Shown: positions 1-12,544 of the stretch, one piece after another
Layout: the number at the start of each line of letters is the position of its first letter
Position numbering within the stretch: position 1 is the stretch's first letter
The notes under the pieces: generated by a model
Seen by the model: the letters and a program-made list of their open reading frames with translations, nothing else
What the model was told of the DNA's origin: nothing
The model's database searches: none
Source: Aselliscus stoliczkanus
Lineage: Eukaryota; Chordata; Mammalia; Chiroptera; Hipposideridae
Assembly (NCBI GenBank): GCA_033961575.1
Contig: CM066728.1
Location: forward strand, 29,264,352 to 29,328,351
Direction: 5' to 3'
DNA: 64,000 nucleotides
Translations under genes and position numbers: made by a program

Positions 1-870
1 CCGGCCCATGGCCTTGTAATATGAGTTAGGAAGTATTACTTTCTCTTCAATTTTGTGGAAGAGTTTGAGGGGATAGGTGTTAAATCTTCTTTAAATATTT
101 TCTAGAATTCACTAGTAAAACCATCTGGTCCTGGACTTTTATTTTTTGAGAGGTGTTTGATGAATGTTTCAATTTCCTTACTGTTGATCATATTAGAGGT
201 AAACCTGGGATTGCGAGTAATGTGGTTTGCGAGTGTTCTGCAAGACGAGCAAACATTTCTAATACATTTTAATGTGGTAAACGAGCAATGTCTTGCAACA
301 CGAGTAGTTTGTTTCTGGAACGAATGATGCTCGCAAGCCAAGGTATTACTTTTAGATTTTCCAATTATTCATGATTCAGTCTAGGAAGGTTATATATTTC
401 TAAGATCTTGTGCATTTCTTCTAGGTTATTGAATTTGATGGTGTATTGCTTTTCATAGTATTTTTGTATAGTCCTCTGTATTTCAGTGGTGTCCCTTACA
501 ACTACTCCTCTCTCATTTCTGATTTTGTTTATTTGAGTCTTTTCTCTTTAGTGAGTCTAGCCAGAAGTTTGTCAATTTATCTTTTCAAAAAACCAACTCT
601 TTGTTACATTAATTCTTCTATTGTCTTTTTTCTTTTCTATTTCAGTTAATTCTGCTCTAATTTTTATTATTTTCTTCATTCTACTGACTTTGGGCTTCAT
701 TTGTTCTCCTTTCTCTTGTCCTTTAAGGTGAAATAGTAGATTCTTTATTTGAGATTTTCCTTGTTCCCTGACATAGGGCTGTAATGCTATAAACTTCCCT
801 CTTATGAATGGTTTTGCTGCATTCCAGAGTTTTTGATACATTCTATCATCATTCTCATGTGTTCCTATGT
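1..870 (-). mobile_element. L1 ORF2 fragment (reverse-transcriptase region), broken
   Basis: Minus-strand reading gives L1 ORF2 pieces such as KSPGPDGF (102-341) and YQKLWNAAKPFIRGKF (572-841), typical of the start of the RT domain. Many stops and frameshifts make it non-functional. It is interrupted by a small DNA transposon at 194-354 and runs off the left edge. Confidence 0.85.
194..354. mobile_element. Small Tc1/mariner-like MITE nested in L1
   Basis: About 158 bp flanked by TA (194-195 and 353-354). The left end AGGTAAACCTGGGATTGCGAG and the inverted right end AGTAATACCTTGGCTTGCGAG form imperfect terminal inverted repeats. Removing the element and one TA restores a continuous L1 sequence. 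It encodes no protein. Family name not assigned. Confidence 0.7.
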
Positions 871-1050
871 TCTTTCTTTTTTTTGGCCTCTGACTTTATA
901 TTTTTCCTTTTTAAATTAGTTTCAGGTGTACAACACAATGAGATAGTTATACTCTTTACCCACCAAAGGGACAACCCCTCTCCCCCAGTTCGCCACTCCA
1001 GTCCTCCTCCCCCATATCATACATATCCACTACAATTTCTTTGACACATT
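871..1050 (-). mobile_element. L1 3'-end-like fragment, antisense
   Basis: TTAGTTTCAGGTGTACAACA around 920 is the reverse complement of the common mammalian L1 3'UTR end. The same end is seen in sense at about 48090. It lies between two oppositely oriented L1 bodies. Borders are approximate. Confidence 0.5.
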
Positions 1051-2294
1051 ATAGCAGATGAACTTAATAGATATAAAGAAAGTCCTTCCCAAAGCAGAAT
1101 ACACATTCTCCAGTGTACATGGAACGTTGTCCAGGGTAGGCTGTATTTTAGGCCACAAAATAAGGTTCAATAAATTTAAGAATGAAATCATATCAAGCAT
1201 CTTTTCCTACCACAATGGTATGAAACTAGAAATCAATTACAAGAAGAAACTGGATAAATCACAAATATGTAGAGATAAAACAACATGCTACTGAACAACC
1301 AATATGTCAATAAAGAAATCAAAAAATACCTTGAGACAAAAGAAAATGGAAACACAGCATATCAAACTGCATGGGATGCAGCAAAAGTTCTAAGTGTGAA
1401 ATTCATAGTGATAAATCCCTACCTGAAGAAACAAGAAAAATCTCAAACAAACAATCTAACTTTACTCTTCAACGAACAAAAAAATAAAACAAAATGAAGC
1501 CCAAAGTTAATAGAAAGTAGGAAATGAAGTTCAGAGCAGAAACAAGATGGAGACTTAAAAGACAACAGAGAAATCAGTGAAACTAAGAGCTGTTTCTTTA
1601 AAAAGATAAACCTGACAAACCTTTAGGTAGACTCACCAAAAAAAAAAATAAAGGAATGGCTCAAATAAAATCACAAGTGAAAAAGAAGTTACAACTGATA
1701 GCACAGTAATACAAAGGATCATAAGAGACTACTATGAACCATGATATGCCAACAAATTGGGCAACCTAGAAGAAACAGAAAAATTCCTAGAAACGTAATC
1801 TTCCAAGACTGAATTATGAAGAAATAGAAAATCTGAATAGACTGATTATTAGAAAGAAAGTGAATCAATAATCAAAAACCTCCCGACAAACAAAAGTCCA
1901 GGACCAGCGAGCTTCACAGGTGTATTCTACCAAATATTCAGAAAAGATTTAACATCAATCCTTCTCAAACTCTTCCCCAAAACTGAAAAGAAGAGAAAGC
2001 TTCCGAACTCATTTTATGAGACCAAGATTACCCTAACACCAAAACCAGACAAGGACATCACAAAAAAAGAAAATTACAGGCCAATATCCCTGATGAACAT
2101 GAATGCAAAAATCCTCAACAAAATATTATCAAACTAAATTCAATAGTACATTAAAGGTATGTATTCACCATAATCAAGTGAATTTATTCCAGGGATGCAA
2201 AGATGGTTCAACATCTGCAAATCAATCAACATGATACACCACATTAACCAAATGAAGGATAAAACTCATCCCAACAGATGCAGAAAAGCATCTG

Positions 2295-2366
2295 ACAAAA
2301 TTCAACATACAGTTATGATAAAAGCTCTCAACAAAATTCAACATACAGTTATGATAAAAGCTCTCA
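2295..2366 (+). repeat. Perfect 36-bp tandem duplication inside L1 RT
   Basis: Two identical 36-bp units, 2295-2330 and 2331-2366, followed by a partial third start. The length is 12 codons, so the local L1 reading frame is kept, with [12 protein letters not shown] appearing twice. Confidence 0.9.
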
Positions 2367-2775
2367 ACAAATTTGATACAGATAACAGGCATCTCAAGAT
2401 AATAGAGGCTGTATATGACAAGCTGACAGCTAACATACTCAACAGTGAAAAGCTAAAAGCTTTCCCTCTAACATCAGGAACAAGAAAAATGTGCCCACTC
2501 TCACCACTTTTATTCAACATAGTATTAGAAGAACTAGCCACAGCAATAGGAATGAAATAAAGAGCATCCAAATTGGAAAGGAAGAAGTAAAACTCACTAT
2601 TTACAGACTACATGATATTTTATATAGAAAATTCTAAAGACTCTACTAGAAAACTGTTAGAACTAATTAACAAATTCAGTAAAGTTGAAAGTACAAAATC
2701 AATATAGAAAAATATGTTGTGTTTTTATATACTAACAACACGCTATCAGAAAGAGAAATTAAGACAATAATCCCA

Positions 2776-3199
2776 GGGCTGGCCAAGCGGCACATTGGTT
2801 TAGAGCTGGCTTGGGACTCCAGCGGCCCGGGTTCGGATCCCACATATGACGGCCAGTGACACTGCCCTCTACAGCTAACAGCAGCTCCACCTGGAGCTGG
2901 GCTGTGAGAGCCCCGGCGACGGTGTAGGCTGCAGCCCCTGCTGCAGTGGGCTGCCATAGGCTACAGTGAGTGGCCAGCAGCCAGCATGAGCGGCCAGCAG
3001 CCAGCGTGAGCTGCCAATAGCCGTGGTGGGTGACCATCCAGAGGCCGGCAACCAATCTGCCTCATCCGGGAAGAGCGCAATGGCGATACCAACACGGGCC
3101 AGTGAAGCAATGTCCTCCACAACTAGACTGAAGAACAAAAGGACAGCAACTTGTCTGTTCCCCTCCTCCAATTCCCCAATAAAATCTTTTTTTAAAAAA
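2776..3199 (+). mobile_element. Long-form Rhin-like tRNA-derived SINE
   Basis: Head GGGCTGGCCAAGCGGCACA, B-box GGTTCGGATCC, the GAGCTGGGCTGTGAGAG body, and a tail CCCCAATAAAATCTTT followed by an A-rich stretch. Target duplications of about 15 bp (AAGACAATAATCCCA and AAGAAAAGAATCCCA) lie in the L1. Antisense open frames over it are artefacts. Confidence 0.9.
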
Positions 3200-3845
3200 A
3201 AGAAAAGAATCCCATTTACAATTTCATCAAAAACAATAAAATACAGAAGAACAAATTTAACCACTGAGGAGTGAATGACCTGTATACTGTAAATTATAAG
3301 ATATTAATGAAAGAAATTGGAAAAGCCACAAATAAATAGAAAGATATTTCATGCTCATGGATTGGAAGCATTAATATTATTAAAGTGTCCGCATTATCCA
3401 AAGCAATCTACAGATTCAAAACAATCCTGATCAAAATTCCAATGGTATTTTTTACAGATATAAAACAAATAATCCTAAAATTTTTATGGAACCAAACAAG
3501 ACCCCAAATAACCAAAGCCATCTTGTGAAGGAAGAACAAAGCTGGAGGCATCCCACTCCCTGATTTCAAACTATATTACAAAGCTATCTTAATCAAAACA
3601 ATGCAGTGTTGGCATGAAAACAAACACATAACTCAATGGAACAGAATAAAGAGACCAGAAATACATCCTTGACTCTATGGTCAATTAACTGATGACAGAG
3701 AAAGCAAGAATATACAATGGGAAAAGAACTGTCTCTTCAATAAATGGTATTGGTAAAACTGGACAGCCACATGCAAAAGAATGAATCTGGACTATCTTAC
3801 AGCATACACAAAAATCAACTCAAATGAATTAAAGACTTGAATGTG

Positions 3846-4537
3846 AGGTTGGTCTGCTTAGAGGGGCTGATGCATGGACTTTAGTGCAAGGATTTTTTGA
3901 TAGCTACTCACATTAAAGAAACTATCGTTTCCTTATTTCTGGATTCGTAGCTGCATTGTCAGTGATTTAAATGCCAGAAGTCTGACTTCTAAAGAGCCTT
4001 AGGAAGCACGCTATAATCTCTCTGGACTTCAAATTCCTTGTTTGGAAAATGAGGAGGTAAAATTATGTACCACTGCAAGTTTTTATAACAGAGCGGATTT
4101 AATGCACAGAATGAGTTACACAGGTCATGGAGAAGCCAGAGCCAAACGGGATGATGATTAGCAACAACAGGAAGCCAATACCACCTCTAGGCTGCAGATC
4201 AGAGAGGAGGCGGAATTGCTGGAGCTCAGGAGAGTCCATCAGCCAACAAAGGTTGGAGCCATGGTGGGGTAAAATTGGAGCTGGAGCCATGGGATAAATT
4301 CAGTTGCTGTTAGAGAATCAGCCCAAGACAGAGGAGCAGGGTTCTCCTCTTCTCCCTTCTCCCTATCTTCCTCCAGGGTCTTACCAGTGCCTCCACTGGC
4401 TAAACTTACGGAGAAGCCAGTGAACAGCACAGTACAGAAAACAACAGCCTTCATGGGTCAGCCCCTCCATGACAGAGAACACACCAAGGACAAGACGAGA
4501 AAAGGATCTGAGGCTGAGCAGATCTAAGACCACCATA
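3846..4537. other. Intergenic, nothing recognised
   Basis: Unique-looking sequence between the L1 end and a hAT relic. No coding or repeat signature that I can support. Confidence 0.5.
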
Positions 4538-4545
4538 GTCTAGAC

Positions 4546-4830
4546 CAGGGGTTGGCAAACTTGAGATGCAAGAGTCACCAAGGTTCAGCAAACTGCAGCT
4601 CGCAAGCCACATGCAGCTTTGAAATAAAATTGAAAATGAAAATAAAACTATCACAGTTTCATTTATAACATTTTTAAAGGATATTATTCACATAATGTTG
4701 ATTATGTAAAAATATATTTATGTCTTTCGAATAATTTTTAAATTGTTGTGAGGGACAGGATTGGCTCTTCCAGGGGTCGGCAAAGTTTTGAGATGAACGT
4801 ACCCAAAGAGCCACAGTTTGCCGACCCCTA
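4546..4830. mobile_element. Non-autonomous hAT transposon with an internal second terminus
   Basis: Starts CAGGGGTTGGCAAACT and ends AGTTTGCCGACCCCT, matching inverted ends, flanked by 8-bp duplications GTCTAGAC and AGCTAGAC (6 of 8 match). A second left end, CAGGGGTCGGCAAAG, occurs at 4771, 60 bp before the right end. Confidence 0.75.
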
Positions 4831-4838
4831 AGCTAGAC

Positions 4839-6149
4839 CCAAGGTATTCACATTATTTTTCAAGAGCAGGTAATATGAAAATAAAAATGTAAGTCGGAGG
4901 ACTGTTTGAACTGATAATAGTGATAGATAGAAAAGATCAATGACTGACATACTCTGAAGCACTCCCACTGCACCCAGCATAAGAATTTTAGGAAGTTGTA
5001 AATAACCTGACTATTGTCAGGTTTAGGAGAGAAATCCAGGAAACAGGCTGAGAGGCTATAGCTCAGAAGGAAATTGTTTTTTAAGGAAGACATTTATTTA
5101 AGGTAACAAAAGGGTCTATGTTGTTTACATTTAACATTTTAATGGTTGCAAGGTTACGGTTTTGGAGCAAGAATTGTTACTGTTCACCTAGAAGCAACTG
5201 ATTATATTTCAGTGAACTTTAGCCTCTCTCAGTTATCTAAGGAGGCCTACTATAATGTCAAGCCCTGATCTTTTTCCTGAAAGGAGACAAGACAGAAGAA
5301 TTACCTGTATAAAAGGGCACTGAGTCACGGCAGAGCCAGCTGGCCTGTCTGCCTGCAGGTTTGCTACAAAGACAGAAAGAGAGGACAGGGAGTCTGAAAA
5401 GGACAGAAGGCAAGAGACATCTGAGGACTCAAGTTTCATGGTAAGTTCCCTTTGCACATAAACCGGAAGTAGACTCTCTGATGAGGGGACTTAAGGTAGT
5501 TACTTCCCTTACAGGCTGGGTTCTGCAGCTGATTTCTCTCTCCTCCCAATCTCACCCTTTTCCCTGCAAAATGATGATAATTCACAAGTGCCCCTAGATG
5601 GAGGCCCTTGTAGTCATTCCTTAATATCTTTCACAATTGTCTAAGCTAACAGGAACCTGGGGTTTTCTAAACCAGTTCAACACATGGACCCAAAAAAGAA
5701 AATTTACACTTCACAGCTCCTGTCGATGGCCTTTCCACCATTAAATGTGCTTTCTTTAATCTTGTGCTGTAATTTAAATAGCCAATTCGACAGAAAATTG
5801 CCCATTTGGCGAAAGTGCCTTGATTTCCAGCGTGCAGGGGTAAGAAAGTGCTTTAAGACAATCGATCTCAAAGGGAGCGAAACAGGCGGGCACCCAAGAG
5901 GACAGCAGCAGGAGCAGCTGTCATCTTGCTCCCACAAAGACGCTCCAGGTGGACGCCGCGGGGAGAGCGGAATGGAAAGAAACCATGGGGAGAAAAAGGA
6001 GGTCAGCATCAAAAAGCACCTAAGCACCAGCTTTATACCAAATAGGAAGTAAAAATAATATTATTTCAGAGGTAAAAGTAAGAACTTTAGGTTGTCAGAT
6101 CCAACTTTCCTAACCTGAGCTTTAGGGGTTTTTTTTTTGTACAAAAGAT
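4839..6149. other. Intergenic, nothing recognised
   Basis: No gene, RNA or repeat signature. Short open frames, for example 5684-6052, have no recognisable domain. Confidence 0.45.
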
Positions 6150-6330
6150 GCTCTCAATTTTGGGGGCACACTGGAATCACCTGGGGAGCTTTAAGGGGAA
6201 AAAAACTTGATGTGACATCTCATGCTAAACCAATTAAATAAGAACGTCTGGGGGAAATGGGGCAAACATTGGGAGGTTTAAACAACTCTTCAGGTGATTC
6301 TAATGTTTGAGGAGGATGAGATCCCGTGGA
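6150..6330. mobile_element. hAT-Charlie relic, MER5-like
   Basis: Contains CACTGGAATCACCTGGGGAGC and, later, CTTCAGGTGATTCTAATG, phrases characteristic of the MER5 group. Strongly diverged, borders approximate. Confidence 0.55.
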
Positions 6331-6699
6331 CCTCACCAACCCCTACCTTGATCAAGCAGCTGCATTTGGAACAACTCTGGTTGCAAGGAATTGACCAACT
6401 TCCATGGAAATCCATTCCATGTTAAGACTATTCTGATTTGGACGGTTTTGGAGCAAGAATTGTAAGGGTTTCCTTATGCTGAGGTTCAGCCTACCTTTCT
6501 GTAATATCCACCAATTTGGCACAGAGTATAGATTCACATGCTAGTTTCCTCTCCCCCTTTTTAATGTTTTCTTTTTCTTTAGTTTCTGAAATCCACCTTT
6601 GGAGGTGGTATGATGACAAGAGCAATCTTATTTTTCTCCATATAATGAGCCTGTTTCTCCAACAGCATCTACTACACAATCCTTTTTTCCCCGATGGGC

Positions 6700-7260
6700 T
6701 TGTGGTGCCACCTTTATATTAATTTCCCATCAATATGAGTCTGTTCTTGAGCTCTCTATTTTGTATTGTTGATCTATTCATCTGTCCTTGCATCAAGATG
6801 ATACTGTTTAATACTATGGCTCTGTAGTATCCCTTAATAGCTGTTACCCATTTACTCTTCTTTTTCAAGATTGGCTTACTATGAAAAAGTTCTGGAGCTC
6901 TACAATACAATATTGTGCTTATAGTTAACAATACTGTACTATAGACTGAAAAATTTGTTTAAAAGGATAGATTTCATGTTATGTGTTTACCTCATTTTTT
7001 TGAAAAGAGATTGGTGTACTATTTGTGGACTTTCATTATTGGATACACTTTAGAGCAAAGGCTATCAAGTACATCCAAAAAATCCAAATGGAATTTTTAT
7101 TGGAATTGAATTGAAATTATAGATAATTTAGGAAGAATCGCCATCTCCATCATATTACATCATCTCACCCAAGAGCATGGAATATCTCTCCATTTCTTCA
7201 AATCATCTTCTATGTCCTTTATTTACATTTTAAACTTGTCTCCACAGAGTATGTGTATAC
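6700..7260 (-). mobile_element. Old L1 fragments, mainly antisense
   Basis: Sequence such as TACTATGGCTCTGTAGTAT and the stretch from 7010 resemble the L1 ORF2 C-terminal region in reverse. A short plus-sense L1 3'UTR-like patch (TTAACAATACTGTACTATA) sits at about 6925-6945. Identification from memory of L1 text. Confidence 0.55.
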
Positions 7261-7528
7261 TTTATGATAAATTAATTCCTAGATACAGTCTGACTTGCAG
7301 TAATTCCTAAATATGGACTGAGAGAAATGCCATCAGGATAACAGAGAAGCCTCTGGTTAATATGGGGTTTTCCCAACACACTCATAACCTGTGTGATCTG
7401 ACAACAGCAGCTGTGTGCAGAACAGCTAACTGAGCTGCCACTGGCCACTCTGGTCAAGACCCTTTTCTGTCTTGGTCTGTCTTTCAGCTTCTTCAAGTCC
7501 CCAGTATGTGGTAACCAGCCCCTTTTTA

Positions 7529-7965
7529 TTTATTTTTTATTTTTTTATTTTATTTTTTTAATTGGGGAATTGGGGGAGGGGAACAGTGTTGGGGAGTTGG
7601 GAAGAGGAACAGACAAGTTGCTGTCCTTTTGCTCTTCAGTCTAGTTGTGGAGGATGTTGCTTCACTGGCCCATGTTGGTATTATCATTGCGCTCTTCCCG
7701 GGTGAGGCAGTTGCTCACTGGCTATTAGACAGCTGCTCCCGGCAGCTCACAAAAGTGCACACCAGCTGCCGGCCAGCTCCACTGCAGCCTACGCTGTCAC
7801 GGGCGACTCACAGCAGCCCAGCTCCAGGTGGAGCTATTGTTCATCATCTTAGCTGTAGAGGGCGCAGCATCACTGGCCCTCATATGGGATCCAAACCACC
7901 ACCCTGCTGCTCAGAGCAGGCCTACCAAGCCAACTCCTAACCAACGTGCCACTTGGCTGGCCCAG
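7529..7965 (-). mobile_element. Long-form Rhin-like SINE, minus orientation
   Basis: Reverse complement of the long SINE: T-rich start, AATTGGGGAATTGGG, the reversed body, and the head GGGCCAGCCAAGTGG at the right. Perfect 14-bp duplications (CCAGCCCCTTTTTA) at 7515-7528 and 7966-7979. Confidence 0.92.
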
Positions 7966-7979
7966 CCAGCCCCTTTTTA

Positions 7980-9477
7980 AAATTCCATCTGTAACCTAAG
8001 CTCCACAGATCTGAAGTCCCAGTTTCTTTCCAGCCAGTTGCTGTACAACTTCCCAGTTTAGCAGCTCGAGCAGATCCTGTTCTAAGGGAATGGCCCAGGG
8101 AAGCAGGTTTCTGACCCAGCTGTCCTAGGAGGAAGTGGCTACCAGGTAGTTACAACTTCACATCAGGGAAGACAGCATTCACTCAGCCTGGTGAGAGAGA
8201 AGAGATGTCTGCAGTGTCCTGGAGGGCGTGGTCTCTGGTCACTTCCAACTTGGACAGTTGGTGGTTTCCCAGGCTCCAGGTGCTCTTTTCATCTCCTAGC
8301 CTCACCTAGAGAGGCGCACTCCCTGTTTCTGTGCCACAGGTTCCACTAATCAGGAGATCCTGGTGTGACATTCAGTCCCCGTCCACCACCCAAAGCCTCC
8401 AATCCGGAGTATAGAGCTAATTTGTGGGGAGGTGAGGGGAAGAGGGAGGAGGAAGAACCTGGCACCTTGTGGCACACCTTTGGGCACAGGTTTCATCCAG
8501 GCTCCCAAGTCTGGCTGGTACTGAGGGAGCCACACATCCTGGCAGAGGGGTACAGCCACATATACATTCTGAATCTTATTTGTTACTTTCGATCCATCAA
8601 GTGACTGGACAGTCTTTCTTCTCTTCCATTGCCAGGAATTATGGGGTATGAGTTAGGCATCAACTGTTTAATGTTTGGTAGAATTTACCTGTAAAACAAT
8701 CTGAGCCTAGTTGGGGAAGTTGTTAAATACCATTCAGTGTATTTAATATTTATGGTTGTATTCAAGTTTCCTATATTTGCGCTACTTTTGCCATTTTATA
8801 TTTTTCAAGGAATGTATTCATTTCTTCTAAGTTTTAAGTTCATTTCCATAGTTATTCATAGTAGCGTAAAACCCACAATTAGACAAGCAGAATACAAATT
8901 AAAAAAATAAAATCAGTGGTGTACATGAAGAGATGTTTAATTGATAGATAAATAAAAGATCCAGGATGAGCCTCTACAATCAGGGGCCAAGAGTTGCAAA
9001 GTTGTGTAGCTCAAATTTATCCCAGTTAGCTGCAGTGTGATGCCATCTAGTGGTAATTGTGTTGTCTGGTGTATGGCTGGCAGCAATTCCTGGAATTTCC
9101 TGCCCAGGGCTGCAGGCTTAGGCTAAAGGGACTGCTGCTCCCTCTGAGGCCTCTTCACAGGTTTCCTGCTGTTGCTCCTCCAAGCCAGCCCCACATCCTT
9201 GCAATGGCCCTCCCAGAAAAGATAAAAACTTCAGTCCATGATCTTTTGAAAGTAGGGGCAGGATGCATTATCAATCCCAATATATCAAGTTCATGTTATT
9301 GTGGGGTGTTATGGTAAACTTTTTTTTTTTTTTCACATCACTATTGTTCCTATATTTGGCCTTCTTCCTTCTGTATCATGTTTAATTTTATCTTCTTTTT
9401 TTCTCATCACTTTTGTTTAGAGTCTGTCGATCTCACTTACCTAGTCAAATAAACAGCTTCTGTTTTGTTAATCTTCC
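7980..9477. other. Intergenic, nothing recognised
   Basis: About 1.5 kb without a supported gene or clear repeat. The part from about 9340 is T-rich and may be an old L1 edge. Confidence 0.4.
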
Positions 9478-10410
9478 TATTTTTTATTGATATATAAATG
9501 GTTTTTCATTGGCATATAATTTATACCATCAAACTCATCTTTTCAAAGTGGACAATTCAGTGGTTTTTAGTGTATTCACAAGAGTGCACAACTATTATCA
9601 CTCTCAAACTCCAAAACATTTTTCTTACCCCCAAAATAGTGCCCATACCCGTTAGTCATCATTCTTTCTTACCTCCAGCTTCTGGAAACTACTTATCTGC
9701 TTTCTGTCTCCAAGGATTTGTTATCCTGGACAGTTCATATAAATGGAATCATGAAATATGTAGCCTTTTTTATCTGGCTTCTTTCATTTAGCATAGTTTT
9801 CAAGGTTCATCCACATTGTAGCTAGCATATATCAGCTCCTCTTCCTTTCTACGATGGAATAATATTCCATTGCATGAATATACTACATTTTGTTTATCCA
9901 TTCATTATTTGGACATTAGAGTTTCCACTTTGGGGTTATTGTGAATAATGCTGCTATAAACACTCATGTGTACGTTTTTATGTGGATATATGTTTTCAGT
10001 TCTTTTGAATTTATACCTACGAGTCAAATGGTGGAGTCATGTGATAAATCTGCTTAACTTTTTGAGGATCTGTCAAATTTTTCCACAGTGGCTACATGAT
10101 TTTACATTCCCATCAGCAAAATGAATGAGTATCAATTTCTCCACATCCTAGTGGGTATGCAGAGGTATCTCATTGTGGTTTTGATTTGTATTTCTCTAAT
10201 AATAAATAATGTTGAGCATTTTTTTTCATGTGCTTATTGGCATTTGTATCTCTTCTCTGAAGAATTATCTATTCAAATTCTTTGCCCATTTTTCATTGAG
10301 TTATTTGTCTTTTTGTTGTTGAATTGTAAAAGTTACTTATATATTCGGGATACGGGGCTTTTATTCACCACTTTTGAACAATTCCTTTGGCCAAGATTTT
10401 ACCTATAAAA
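9478..10410 (-). mobile_element. L1 3'-region, antisense, about 0.9 kb
   Basis: Classic antisense L1 3'-end text: ATGGAATAATATTCCATTGC at about 9854, TATCTCATTGTGGTTTTGAT at about 10167, and TTGCCCATTTTTCATTGAG. The short open frames here (9498-9791, 10121-10408) are L1 noise. Confidence 0.8.
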
Positions 10411-11630
10411 TCAGGGAGAAACAGCCTTGAGAGGAGGCAGTCTCCTGAGATTGTAATGCATTAATCAGGGGAGTATGGAGGGCAGAGATTGGAGCAGTAA
10501 TATATGTGGGTTGGATATACTCATATATCCAGCCTTCTAGGATGAGTTTATGTCCTACAAGGCTAAAAACAAGCTCTAAGTTAAAAGCTAGCCTTGTTTT
10601 CTAACTACATTGCTGATTATGGTTTGTTGCTTATCATTTGTTTCCCACAGGTTTTGCTGAATGGGCTTTTATCCTGAAGCTTAATTTGTTAAAAAAGAAT
10701 ATTAACATACAAGAATCCTCACTAGAGCTCCAAGGAAGACATATTACTCCATTTTTTTTTCTAGATACCTAGCAGCAGAAAGGATATATTTTATTTAAAA
10801 GATTCAAAAGTTTCTTGTTTATAAAATGACACATGGGAATCTGATTCACCATTTATTTCTAAAACATATAGTGGGAAGAATAAAGCATATAGTGGATATT
10901 TGAGGAATCCTTTTTAGGTCAGCATCTCATATTATATCCAGTCTTCTAAAAAATAATTTCAGTCTTCACCATTTCAGGACAGTCTGATAGGAAAGCTAGT
11001 CAGCCAAAAAGGATGCTCAATAAGGAATAAATAACTTAGCATATAATAGCCATACAAAGGAAGGGGTAATTTTAGAAAATGAAGAGTGCCATATCCCAAA
11101 GGTAAAGAAAGCATCCCCAGGGTGGTATTTTTAACTTTGTGTATAGTTTCTCCTTCGTGCCTATAGGGGTCCTCACTTTCAAAAGTCTTGAGTTCGGCTT
11201 GAGGTAAATTTTGTTTGTTCTTAATTTTGTATCCTTTTCATTTTGATGTAATTCTGTGGTCAAAAAGTTTACTCACCATTCCTGTGAATGTGGCTGATTC
11301 TTCCCAATGTTATTTGGTGAAAGGGAGAGAGCAGTATTACTCTTCTGCCCACACAGTAGCCACTTAAGAAATTCTGATTACATTGATGAAGGAAAATATT
11401 CATAAAACTCCATATTCCAGTTGGAATTCCTTACATTATCAAATGGATTAACCATAACCTAAAGAATAACTTTACATATACAGTTAATCTTCACATTGAA
11501 TTGTTATACCATTTGATTTTCATCATGAACCTGTTTCATAACTGACCCAAGGCTAAATGACTAAAAATCCCATGACTCTTTTCCCTTACTGATGTGGCCT
11601 CTAAGCTGATTAAAAATGGAATTTCTGCCA
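10411..11630. other. Intergenic, nothing recognised
   Basis: No supported gene or clear repeat. Confidence 0.4.
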
Positions 11631-11644
11631 GTGAAAATTGCCTT

Positions 11645-12096
11645 GGGCTGGCCGAGTGGCGCGTTGGTTAGGAGCTGGCTTGGGACGCCAGGTCTGAGCA
11701 GCGGGCCCCAGGTTCAGATTCCACATATGAGAGCCAGTGACACTGCCCTCTATAGCTAAGGTGGTGAACAACAGCTCCACCTGGAGCTGGGCTGCTGTGA
11801 GTCGCCGGCGACGGTGTGTGCTGCAGCTTCTGCTGCAGTGGGCTGACACAGGCTACAGTGAGTGGCTGGCAGCCAGCGTGACCTGCCAAGAGCAGCCGTG
11901 AGCGGCCGTCCAAAGGCCGGCGACTGATCTGCTTCACCCAAGAAGGGCACAATGATAATACCAACATGGGCCAGTGAAGCAAAGTCCTCCACAACTAGAC
12001 TGAAGAACAACAGGACAGCAATTTGTCTGTTCCCCTTCCCTGATTCCCCAGTGCTGTTCCCCTCCCCCAATTTCCCAATAAAATCTTTAAAAAAAA
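11645..12096 (+). mobile_element. Long-form Rhin-like SINE
   Basis: Head GGGCTGGCCGAGTGGCGCG, body CACCTGGAGCTGGGCTGCTG, tail CCCAATAAAATCTTT. Duplications GAAAATTGCCTT (11633-11644) and GAAAATCGCCTT (12097-12108), one mismatch. Confidence 0.92.
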
Positions 12097-12544
12097 GAAA
12101 ATCGCCTTTACTGAAATTCAACAACTTCATGGTAATTATCCACATCTATATTTAATTTTTACATGCTTTCATGTGGATAAAATTACATTTATTATCTTGA
12201 AATAAGTTCCCTTTGGGGACCAGCAATTTTCATATTGTCAACTTAATAATCATTGGTCAGGTGTGCGTTTGGTGTTTTCCAGAATCACCCTTTTTCCTTT
12301 TAAGTCAGGACTTCCCTACTTAGATTCAGGAGTATTTTATACTAAAGAGGCAATATATCTCCCAAATTTTTAGAAAAAGGAATTGTCACTGGATTTATGG
12401 CCAACTTTAGCCACCCAAACTCAGCCTCCTATTCACTCATTCACTGAAAGGTTACAAACCAAGCCCCAATCTTCATCTCACCAAGAGTTCTTCTGGAAAC
12501 CCCACGTTCCTATGGCTAGGATTTCCTGAAGGCACGTAGAACAA

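Larger units (their letters stand above)
1051..3845 (+). mobile_element. L1 ORF2 fragment, plus sense, split by a SINE
   Basis: Degenerate L1 ORF2 from before the RT domain (YQTAWDAAKVLSVKF near 1360-1400) through RT (reading to 2560) and on to about 3845, where it stops abruptly. A SINE splits it at 2776-3199, with imperfect 15-bp duplications at 2761-2775 and 3200-3214. Stops and frameshifts throughout. A 36-bp tandem duplication is present at 2295-2366. Confidence 0.85.

Noticed and set aside
102..341. Reverse-transcriptase motif KSPGPDG as a possible retroelement or reverse-transcriptase system
   Set aside because: A decayed L1 fragment interrupted by a MITE, with no intact frame.
2875..3264. 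Antisense open frames with phrases like LLFFSLVVEDIASLARVG, repeated at 7629, 11756, 20922, 52368 and 53561
   Set aside because: These recur because they are the same SINE body read in reverse. They are not a gene family.
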